Positions 13,054-24,200 of a DNA stretch of 64,000 bases are shown piece by piece. Source of the DNA: Membranipora membranacea (taxonomy: Eukaryota; Bryozoa; Gymnolaemata; Cheilostomatida; Membraniporidae); NCBI GenBank assembly GCA_914767715.1, contig OU612070.1, positions 14,031,501 to 14,095,500 on the forward strand, in the 5' to 3' direction. The translations under genes were made by a program, and so were the position numbers. A model generated the notes under the pieces. The model was not told the origin of the DNA and ran no database searches. It saw only the letters and a list, made by a program, of their open reading frames with translations. Positions within the stretch are counted from its first letter, which is position 1. Each line of letters begins with the position of its first letter.

Positions 13054-15527
13054 TTAGTTGTACTGCAAGTTGGAGCACAGATCTGAGCTCTCACAGGCAG
13101 CAGGAAGGATCCTCTGCTCACTGCAGGGAAAGCTATACCAGCCATCTGTGTCTGACATGACACAGGAATCATTATTTGATGGGTCTATTTTCCAGTAATC
13201 CACAGTTATCGGGTTGCTGATGTTTCGATTCCAACTCCAGATTCCAGGATTTACCTTAATGCCTCCTGTGAAAACCTGCTTCAGTCCAAAATCTGCCAGG
13301 GAAGGGAATACAGTACAGTGTTATTAACAAAACTATGACTTTAAAACAAACCAATACACTTAGTCCATCATGGCGGTTTCTTAACCTTTTGCAAACACAC
13401 ACTAGCGAAATGAAGCTATTGGAGCATTGCACAAGTGCTTGCCATGCTTTGTAGGAAGATTTGTGATATTTTCTGAATTGGTCTGGGCGGTGATCACCAT
13501 TCACTAAAAGTTTCTTGTGTAGCCTAAGCTTTATCTTGGAGCGAAGCACACTAGAAATATTTGACATTTGAATAGGAAAAAAAACCACTTGATATATGAT
13601 AAGGTATGCACGCATAAAATACATTCTTCAAAATGTCCGAATGCGTAATAGGCAAGCGTGATACAAGAGGATAGAGACATTCAGTGTTCATTAGATCAAA
13701 AATAATTGATTGGCAGCTGTTAATACACTTGCATGTCAATGAAGCTCCTAGCTTTTTAAAATGCAGGTTAGCAGTATTAGGAAGATGTCAACCCCATATT
13801 AATTTCAAAGTAAATTGCGCAGCTTAACAATAGTTGTCTCCCTTGCCCTAAAAGCAGACAACCCTAATAATAGTGTGAAATTCATTTACAACTTTTTTAT
13901 GTGAATGATTGAACCTTTCGGCACGGTATCAGGATTGATACTTTGTTGACAGTATATAATCACTTGCAGTCACTGATTTGTATTATATTACGTAATATTA
14001 TATTATATTAATATCAATGCTTGTAGTATATATGAACTTACACTCGTTGTGAAGTAGGCTAAACCATTCTGCAAGCTGATAACTATGTAACTCCATCATT
14101 CTCTGTCCATTGTCCTCACATTCTGCTTTAGCCTGATAGCGTCTCACAGGTGTACTCAATACACGAACACAAGTCTCTGAGAAAGGGTTGAATGGTCTGC
14201 TCTCGTCAACTCCAGCTTTTAACACAAAAATATACATTTCAGTCATTATAAAGGCAATGTAACCATTGAATCGACCAATAGTGATTGCAATGTCTCAGTC
14301 TCGGTCTCGCGAGACTTGTGTCCTCGAGACACTGTCTCGTCTCGTCAAGACAGACACTTTTGAGACATGAGAAAATCAACCCCTAACTATACTGTATTAT
14401 GATGTAATGTTGTGACCATTGATCTTTCAAAATGAGCAGAGTATAAAGACAAGGCCCCCAATATTTGTTCAGAAGCCCAGACTGATGTAATATCAAAATT
14501 AATAAAATAATTTCTGTATCAGTTTTAATTTCCAGATGCCAATTAAGTGGCAGTTTTCAATTTTATCAGCAACAATAATATATATCCCGGTCTCGTATTG
14601 AATTTTGTTGCTATCTCCATCTCATCCTGTCTTGTCAAAATCTGACAGTTTGCCAGCACTATCGACCAAAAGGTTTGAAGTGCTATCCATCCTTTTGCAT
14701 AGACAGATATATATATATATATATCTTATTTGAAAACTCATTAATTTATATCAAATTATTGAAGCCTACAGCTGTATTATATATCATTATAATAAGCTCT
14801 ATTTCATTCAAGAAAGCCTTATTTCAATGTTACATGCAACAATATTAATCTTTGCCATTTATATTTCTTCTCAACCTTTTTGGTCTTTTATCTATTGGCA
14901 TTTTTGAAAAATATTTTCTCAAAAATGATATAGATGCCAATAAATTTATACAAAAAATAGATCAATTACGAGATATTTACCTCTGGTGAAAACTTTAACA
15001 TCTAGGTTTGGTTGAGCGAGTTGGGATGCTACAGGCGGATGGAGTGACAACCTGCAGAATCCTGTGATAGCATCATATGTGAAGGTGACACACTTAGGAC
15101 TTGTCATCTGGCAAACTACAGAGCACTGAGCTACAGTTGACACTGGTGACCTCAAGCTTGTTGACAGTAGTGTCGGTAATGTGTCTGTGATGTCACCGTA
15201 TAGAATCCAGCTGTTAGCTGTTGCATCATGAGCCTGTAATAGTTTGTGATAAAAAAATGTATCGGCCGATTGTTTAAATTTGCCAGATTTTATATCAGTG
15301 AAATCCTCTTACAATATCAAATTGGAAAAGTTTGATGGAATATGCAATATCTTCATAGACTATGTGAGCACAATAAAAGAAATAAAATCAAGACACAAAA
15401 TAAAGAAATAAAAGTGGTTAAAAAATGAAAAGAACGGCTATTAATATATATTATTTGTTTAAATTGAACCAAAACTTACTGTTATACATAATGCAGTGAG
15501 AAAAAGAAGATGTCTTGATGCCATCAT
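13054..15527 (-). CDS. Secreted PAN/apple + C-type lectin domain protein, four exons
   Basis: Exons on the minus strand: 15527-15480, 15233-14981, 14215-14042, 13292-13054. Phases 0, 1 and 1 agree and all junctions are GT-AG; the total is 237 residues. Exon 1 is a signal peptide (MMASRHLLFLTALCIT). Exon 2 carries an apple/PAN-like half domain: CSVVC, then PKCVTFTYD, then FCRLS. Exons 3 and 4 make one C-type lectin domain. It starts at SETCVRVL, with AECEDNGQRMMELHS as helix 2, and continues through WSWNRN, DYWKI, DSCVMSDTDGWYSFPC and AACE. The calcium-binding EPN/QPD and WND triplets are not evident, so calcium-dependent sugar binding is doubtful. It is likely an extracellular recognition or adhesion protein. 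Intron 2 carries a hAT-like MITE. Confidence 0.85.
14271..14669. mobile_element. Non-autonomous hAT-like MITE with 8-bp target duplication
   Basis: TCGACCAA at 14271-14278 is repeated at 14662-14669, flanking 383 bp. The insert begins TAGTGATTGCAA and ends in the near complement TTTGCCAGCACTA. That fits hAT terminal repeats of the TAGTGxTGGCAA type with an 8-bp duplication. The left part is packed with GTCTC/GAGAC words. It has no coding capacity and lies in intron 2 of the PAN/lectin gene. Confidence 0.7.
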
Positions 15528-17657
15528 CTTGAGATGTCTCACTGGAGTGACAGAAGTCTTTTGAATGAAAAACTTTCAGGTTGAATGATATTGATCAATT
15601 ATCCAAAACAATCTGCGGTCAGGAAATTTTCCCTCGAAGCAATCAGACAGTAAATGGCATCCCTTTTAGTTTGCTATCGTCATTACCGGTACGATTTCTC
15701 AAAGGTTGATTAGAAACTGCAAGATGCGATCGAAGTTATGCTTGACATGAAAATTGGTTTGGCATCTTGAGACATATAAGTATGCGAGATGTAACATGCT
15801 CATTAAAAACTGTGAGTCTGTTTTTGTGGAACTGCAAAGAAAATCGTTGAAATTAAAATCTCTCATATTTCATGAAGATAGGTTCAATAGTTCATATAAA
15901 ATATGGTATAGAGACCTTCGTTTGGGTGGAGATATTCATTTTCATTGTGACACATGCAATTCCCTTGTTTGTTACTGTGCTGAGCTGTTATCCAAAAAAA
16001 ATCATGTAAAGTGTCATGCTCTTGCTAGTAAATATATAAAACTACAGGTTAAACAGAGAGAAGGTAACCCCTGAATAAATTCTCATTCATGATTCTCCAC
16101 CTTCATATATTAGTTTTTTAGGGGAATTTTACGTTTTTTTTCGTGATTTTGATAAACAGCATGTGATCCTTGCTTACAAAGACGTACTCAGAAGGGCCAC
16201 TTGTCTACAACAGAATATCTGTGATTAACTTAGATACATTTTATTCCTGATGAGGCTCAAGATGATACCAGTGAAATGGGCAAATGGTTTACATGATTGA
16301 AGCTGACCATGATATTTTCGATATGTAATGGGTGTGTTAAGTCACCACATAGCTCATTTCTGTTCTTTGTAACAATTTGTCACTTTTCTGTGCTGTACCT
16401 GACAACTTAGTACCGTCATACTTTTTTGATGCTTTCATATCGCTTATAGATTTTTGCTGTGTGCAAGTGTTCATTATCGGCCTTTCCAGACTATGAACTA
16501 AAATCAAATATTTATTCACCTAGAGGAGTAAAAAATTTGCAGGAGGACACATTGCCATTTCAGACATGCTAGTAATAGCTAGCTTTAGAGATAGCTGACA
16601 TTTACCCACCCTCTTTACTTTATAAACACCGCCAATGTGAGCAAGAAATTAGAGACTCCTTGATTTGAGCTAGCCCAAACTAAGACTATGGTGCTAGCTA
16701 ACATTTAGTCACCCCCAAACTAGCTGCACTAGCCAACATTTACGCATCTAGGGTATGTCAATACTACACATACGAACCTTACACATTGTTATTGAGGACA
16801 CAGTCATAAAAGCGAGTATAGTAAAATATCACTTCTCATAATGATATCCTTTAATTATTTACTTCCTTTTCATAAAGGAAAGCAATTACTATTTCAGGTA
16901 TTGTAAGATCATCAAGGTTCTTAGAGACCTGCTCTGCTTTTAATTATCAGAGTTTTTCAGTGTCTTTCATGAAAGAATCGCTCTAGTCACAAGCGCACCA
17001 GCATATCAATAATATTGAGCTAATTAATTAAGGGAATGCTGTGACTGTGATCCCTACTTTTGAATTATTCAGTAGGTCAATTTTCCTATGGGTTTTAGTA
17101 GAGGGTCCCTCTATTTCAATTCTGGATACAGACAATCAGGATAAAAAGATTTTCCTCTGATTGGAACCAACTGGTAAGTTAAATATTTCAAAATTTACCC
17201 TAGTTGGCTTAGATTAAAAATCAAGTTGGTAACAACATTAGACCATTGGTGGGTCATAATTATCGCTTTTCAGGGACCTTTAGCAATAGGTGTTCATTCT
17301 AATATCACAAGCCTTATGCCCCTGTTTGTTTTGATTTTGAAACAAAACAAGAAAGGTGCCATTGGGATAAAGGGGAGATAGGGTTAAATATCACTGGTTT
17401 CTTCTGTATTGTCAAATTTTTCTCTCTGATTCCCATCGCATGGTATCAAGTTATCAAGACTAGTGTAGTTTTGACTTGGAAAACCTTTTTTGCCCATTAA
17501 AATGTTACTCATAAATTCAGTTACATCATATTTTGCATTACTTTAATAGCAACTAATAACTCTAATCAAAACATGGCGACAACATAAAAACATAATCATT
17601 TTTCTGCAGAGGTCCAGCGAATTGAAGTAATAAAACAGATCTGAGCAGCCAGACACC
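15528..17657. other. Intergenic DNA with one unassigned open frame and a promoter-like motif
   Basis: A plus-strand frame at 15754-16074 (106 codons) contains HCDTCNSLVCYCAELLSKKN followed by HVKCHAL. That spacing of Cys and His resembles a B-box zinc finger, so it may be an exon or relic of a TRIM-like gene; support is weak. Short words of the form tagcYaacatttac recur at about 16589, 16694 and 16731. Upstream of the RING gene, AAAACATGGCGAC (17568-17580) matches a YY1-type site. Confidence 0.3.
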
Positions 17658-19020
17658 ATGAGCCTCCCAGAGAGAGGAGACAATTCTAGCAGTAGAGTAG
17701 AAGTTTGCGATGAAACCGTTGAATCCTACCTGAAATGTGCTGTGTGCCGCGGACTCATCACTGATGCTGTATCTACAAAGTGCGGCCATCTTTTCTGTGA
17801 GCTGTGTCTCAAAGAATGGACCAATCAAGGTATGACACTTGTCGCCATAGGTTTGTGGTGTGACCACAAAGCAGACCTGCTTGTAGAGAGTTAAAGAATA
17901 CCCAAAGGCCAATGCATGTTATAGTCAGGCAGTTACTTATGATAAAGTTCGGTAAGATTTGCTACTTGGCATGAATTATTGATCGTGGGAAAAGTGCCTC
18001 CCATGCATAAGAAAAGGTAACTTCCATTCTCTGCATTATAATGTCACAGTTACCCGGAAGTGCTTGTTTCTTGTTTCTTGTATCTTTTCTTTTTTATTAT
18101 TATCCTCAGGTCACACAAACTGTCCGGAGTGTAGGAAGTTAGTTATGGAACATCAGGTACATCCAGTGTACACCATCAGATCATTTATAGACAACCATAA
18201 GAGGCTGATATCAGCAGCGAGTCTCTCTCATACGCATCACCAGCGGCAGCTACCTCAGGGGAGGCGAGGAGAATCGTACAAACATCTATCTCGTGACTCA
18301 GACTGCGGACTATCGCAAGAACATCAATATCCAAATGACATGATGGGTGAAACAAAAAGAAGGATCGCACATAGAAGTCTTATCCCAGTACCTTGTAGCC
18401 ACTCATTGACCCGGCTGGCAGATGCCAACCATGTTCAGAACGAAACCAAGAGTTGTCCCCTCACTGTGCTGCGATGGAATCTGTCTTCGTTAGAAAGAGA
18501 GCTTCTCATTACACAAAGCGCTCTTGATTCGAATCGTCTCAGAGGAGAAGCGATGAGCGATAGGATGGATGGCCTGGAGGCTTCTCTTTCCCTGCATAAT
18601 TCTTATACCAAGCGTCTGATACAGGAGGGCAGATCTATCAGCAGGGAAATACAACTACATCATCACGGTAATCACCGCTCAACAGGTACTGAAATAGGAC
18701 GTGTGGACAAAAACAAATCAAGTATGCAATATAGCAATGGAGATACGGAAGAAAATATAAGACATGCAGCTACAGGTGCACATCAAACCATCAACTCTCT
18801 CATAACACTGATCTCGTTTAATTTAACTGCTTTCCCTGATAATCTAGGTGATAAAACACCAGACGATATATTTGAACAAGTGATGGAGCTTGCTGCAGAT
18901 TCAGATAGACACTCAAATCTTAAAAGAGAAGTTCACTTACTTGTGGCAACTGCTTTCGCATCAAACTGGTTTACATCAGCGCAAAGAACACAGTTCAGAA
19001 AATATCTTCTCAACAGATAA
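17658..19020 (+). CDS. RING-finger protein, probable E3 ubiquitin ligase, two exons
   Basis: Exons 17658-17829 and 18110-19020 join in phase 1 to give 360 residues. A C3HC4 RING is split by the intron: CAVC near residue 27, then CGHLFCELC, then NCPEC at the start of exon 2. All zinc ligands are present. The part after the RING has no domain I recognise. It is rich in Ser, His and Arg, with a probable helical or coiled segment (SSLERELLITQSALDSNR onward) and a C-terminal helical stretch ending FRKYLLNR. Such proteins usually transfer ubiquitin; the substrate is unknown. The start ATG follows a short leader with a YY1-like motif at 17568-17580. TRIM or TRAF membership is not supported, because no B-box or TRAF zinc finger follows the RING. 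Confidence 0.85.
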
Positions 19021-21229
19021 AGATTTTTTACTTTGTGAGAGAAGTTAGCAAACCAAACCTGACTCTGTTAAAACTGAACGTGGAGAGATAAATGCTTGTG
19101 ATATGGTGTATTTTATTTTTTCTCATAGATCACACAAAAATTCTGATGTTAGGAAATTTTTGCATTCATTACGGCTACTGGGTCAGTCTAAAGAAAGTCA
19201 CATGTTAATGTGAGGTAAAACATGGGTGTACCTTTGCCCGAGTCGATCACCTACAAGTAATCAGTAGATAAAATTATTGTGTTAGAGATAAAGGCGTACA
19301 TGTTGTTATTGTACTTTGTAAACTAGCAATTCCTCAATTGATCATCGAATGATGTTTTGCTAAAAGGGACAAATCCTCATGCTCAAATTCTCCATAAAAA
19401 TCTCACCAACTCACCTTGGTACTTTCGAACGTCCTAATATTTAATCACAAGAGAAGCTACTGATCACAGCTCAATTCTATATTCCTGAGATTAAATTGAA
19501 AGAAATTATGACTTCATTGGCATAACTTTCATTTGATAAGAATGTTTTTCAACATCAGCCATTTGAAACTTTACCCTTTGAGAGACAAATATTTAATTTT
19601 CAATCATTCAGACCATATAAACACATCTACCGTCACTGTTTTAAGTCTCTACCAAGATTTATTAGATATCAAATACTCCATCAACTTTTAAAAGACAACT
19701 TATCAATTATCTCTCCAACAACTATTAGCTCAACTCACATACCTGTACAAATTTCTTTTTTTTCCTCTTTTCTCTTGGCATTTATAACAAAAAGCTTTTT
19801 TTTCTCAAAGATGACTATGATGCCAATAGAACTATTAAAAGAAAAAAAGAATTTCAATCAAGTTGAAGAAATCGGTAAACAAGCAAATGATGATGCAATA
19901 ATAATATCTAAAAGTTATTGAAGTTGAATGTAGCTTAACATATCAAAATTCAATATCATTGTGTACAAAACTATGCGTGTATTAGGACTATGTGATGCAT
20001 ATCTGATCATATCGTGTCATATCATAACTCCTAAAAATTTGGCACACTTAGATGGTAAAATATTATCATTATTTTTTGTATCGGTTGATCAATTCCGTCT
20101 TTCTCACAAACAGCCACACTTTCTCACACACAGCCATATCTCATTCTCAATTTCATACATAAACATGAACTTATAGTCGTACTCATTCACATAAGAGATG
20201 TGCAACACATATTCACACGAATCTCACACATAAATGGACATTTATTATTCCCTAACAAAAGGTTTTGTTAATACGTCAGCTACTTTTTGTTCTCTCAAGC
20301 TTCTTGGTGTCAGGCATATTTTTTATAATTGTGTTTTGTAAAAAGGTCTGACCAGAGGTGCTCTTGAATACTTTTATTAATACCCTAGTCTTCATCTTCC
20401 CTGCTATTATTGTGTATTTGATGATATTCTGCTGACTTGAGGCCGGGATGCATGGGTATTGTTATATGTGAGATTTATTTCTAGAGGTTATGTTGAAGAA
20501 AGAAGTTCATAGTTTGCAAGCAAATACATCAAAGAAAGGTGAACAATGGAAATAATGGAAAAATAAAAGAGATTTCCGGTTATGCACTTTTTTGGTGAAA
20601 CAAGCTCTGAGCTATCTTAATAGACAGGTTTCTGAGCTCTGATTTAGGCCTCAATTTGGAGTTGTCCTCTCTCCAGTTTGGTACTTTTAACCCACGCCGC
20701 ATAGGAAAAACGTGCTGAAAAGAGGGTTATCTTGAAAACCGCTTATAAAAGGATAAAAATTATTTTTTGTTCAGAATCTGCAACATTGAAAACTCATGTG
20801 ATTGATAAACGCTTCAAGCCTGGTGATTGCTCTATCTCGTAAAAGTGGAAGACAAAAAACGAAAGAAAAAAATTTTGTCGTGTTGAGAGTAAATCTTAAG
20901 TAATTTGGACGTTGCGGAAAAAGAATGAATATTTTAGTAAAAGTGATCGGCTAATGGTACACACATATCGGACACATTAAAAGCTGTTAATTGTTACATG
21001 ATACACACACAGATCATAGAGGTATAGACTAGACAAAATGTAGACATTGCTCAAATTATGACTATGCACATACTGGTAGAAAAAAACACTGCAACTCATA
21101 CACTAGAGTCACCGGGGGGGGGGGGGGGGGCTGTCGAACGGGAGGGGGGGGGGGCAAAAGCCTGCAGTGCTCATACTAGCACTACAGAAATCTAATCTAT
21201 ATAAATTATTATGCTTTGTCGAGATCCAT
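19021..21229. other. Convergent intergenic stretch; unassigned open frame and long G runs
   Basis: A start-less plus-strand frame is open from about 19524 to 19918 (contains HIYRHCFKSLPRFIRYQIL); I do not recognise it and the AT-rich composition makes chance possible. At 21114-21154 there are two poly-G runs of about 17 and 12 bases separated by a dozen bases, a likely G-quadruplex or sequencing-difficult site. Confidence 0.3.
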
Positions 21230-24200
21230 CTACGTTAAACCAGTCTTTACCATTTCCTGCAATGGTTTATAATATTCCGGGTAACTTTTGAAGAACTGCT
21301 GACATTCTTGAGTGGCATCTCCAGCATTGACAATCGTATGGTTGGCTGTTTTGACCCAGCTGTTAATTCTAGACTTTGGATCTTTTTGAACAATATCATA
21401 ACTACCAGTCCTTTTTGCATCTGTTTTCCCAGTAGCCTTATTGAGCACTGTTATAACTTCTTCTGGAACTTGCAGTCCCAATTCCCTTCAAAAGAAAAGA
21501 AACAATTATCAGTCGATGACAATAAGATACATTTAGTTATAATACCCTGGACAAAACTTACATATTCCATCTAAGCATCAGTCAAATTACAAGCAGAAGT
21601 AACACAACTTTGAGGAAAAAATAACTCTGAACAGTCCGTGCATAGACAAGTATTATGCTCAGGATCTCCCATTGATAAATGCATCGTAATTTACATGCTA
21701 AGACCAGAGACTGATGGTTTCACTTTGCATATCGAGAGTTTCTGGTGGCACAAAGACTATAAATATCCATGTACCCACAATTAATTCCTATAAGAGGAGA
21801 TGCTAAAGAATTCAGCATTCAATGTCTATGTGTGGATGATACCCAGTATCAGTCCAGCTTAAGCAACATTACTCAACTGAAAATGAATGTCCGGACACGA
21901 AATAAGACATAACACACGAGATAATTCTCTAAATATGTGATGATATACTCACTTATATATTTTCTCAGCGGCAGCTAGAACATCAGTGGCGAGATCCTCA
22001 TAATGTAATATATGAATGTTGGGTTTCCATGGCACCTCAAACACTTGACGAAGCTTATTGAGCTCCCAGCATGCAATCTCCAGATGTTTTAATTGGTTGT
22101 CCCTGTACCATTGTTCTAGCTTAGCTCGGGATAGAAGAGTACCTCGGGGATCTCGGAACTAAAATTTATTATGATGTAATGAAAGGTAAATGGAAACCCG
22201 CTGCCTTAAGGTTGAAAATATATGCAGGACTAGTCATTGAATTAAATAATGGGCCATGTGTTCAAACGCATTGGAGGTGTGTCTGCTATAATTTCACACC
22301 TCCGAGAAAAGACGATTCTTTGCTGCACAAGTTTAAAGCGTAGGGTTTGGAACAGTTAGGACACTAATCTGTCAGCACACTCTACCTGTAAGTTTTCTCG
22401 TTGGGTGCAACTATACACGTATCTACTATTCTTATTTTACAGGTGCAGCATTAGTTGCGTGTTTGTTTTCATCATTCATTAATTGATATCAGTTGACTAT
22501 ATTAATAAATAACCCCATGATAATTATCCAGACAGCCGGACAGACAGACAAATAAAAGGCTAATCACAGCATCCACACAATACTTACGGCATGTACTATT
22601 TCCATATCAGTACCAAGCTGTATAAACTTGTCTATATTTTCAGCGTTTATCATGCGAGTTGTCTTTGCCGCCACTATTGGTGCAATCAGGCATTTCTCCT
22701 CTATGAATGGGCTGCACGTAAATGGAGCTGCAAAAAAAACACACAAATCAGTACAATTATGGAGACACAATTTTTACTATCTTGTTGACAAATGGAGTCT
22801 CGGGTCTTATCACAATATTGAAATCTCATTTATTTTGGTCCTCAATATGTTGAAAGAAAGAAAAGTTTCCCGATGCTGAAAACCTCAACAAAATTTTGTG
22901 TATTGTGAAGTCAACAAATTCTAGTTTGCTCATGTAACGTAACTTCATGAAAAGAACATAATTTTTATTATTACAACCAAATGGGTTATTCAGTTGAAAG
23001 GAAGTTTTTTTAAACATCACTGTCTGTTTGACAAATTTTTACCTGAGCTACTAGCAACTGCCTTTTTACATTGAGCGTACTCATCGAGACCTCCATTGTG
23101 CTCTCCCCATTCTGGATAACGACTTAGCCATATACCCGGTAAATCTGTGGCTCTGCACTCAAACCACAAAGGGTATATCTGCAGAGAAAAAAAGTATATC
23201 TACAGTAGGAATAGAAAATATCTGCAGACAGAGAAGAGTATAACTGGAGATTGAAAATAGTATGTCTACAGATAGGAGAGAGTATATCTACAGATTGAAA
23301 GAGTATATCTGCAGACAGAGAAAGGGAGACAACATCACAAAAATCTGATAATAAATGACTATAAAACTCAGCTGTGCCCTTACAGTATATGATAATACAA
23401 AGCATATAATATATATTTTAATATGTGTGCCATTAGATAGCTTAAATATCAGTGGTTATCCATTATTATAACTGCTAACTTCTTCCACTATTATGATTCT
23501 CTTTTTTGTTTTTCTTTCTTCTGCTTTGACACTAGATGTAAAACATTTTCCCCAAAATAATTGAAATTGCCAAATCAAGTATTTAAAAAAACAACTCACC
23601 CTCTCAAGGAACGCCTTACTCCGATCTACTTCATTAGCCAGACTCTTGTTCACACCCTGCCACACCAAATGATAGGACGAGGCCGGCTCAAATACATACA
23701 GAGCACCTGGGTACTCACTGAACATAACAGAGGCAAATGTACTACCTGCGCGGTAATGTGCCACTACAGCGACGTTCTTATGTGACTTCCTTGGCTCTAA
23801 CTGAAATAAAAGGACAGTCATGACATTTCTGTAACAACAGTTTACACTATAAACATAAAAATACTTATCTATATGTTTATGGTTCACATAAAGGCGATAA
23901 TGGAGGCTGATACCATTTAGACAAGCAGCTTCACACTTGGTAGGATGATGTGAGACTGACTTTGCATGATCAGCTATTCTAATGCAATCAATAAGATTTT
24001 TCAGCATAAATCACAATTTCACTGTGGTACAGATTGACCAGGACACTATATAAGCTGATTAGGGCGCTCCACCTTTATAGTTTGATAAAACAGCTGCAAA
24101 TTGAAGCTTTCTCCCCTCACAGGGTAGAGCAGTACAGTAAGGGCTGGTGGTTAGGAAGCAAGAAGCACACAGAGTTGCTTAGAATTAATGTGAGCTCCAA

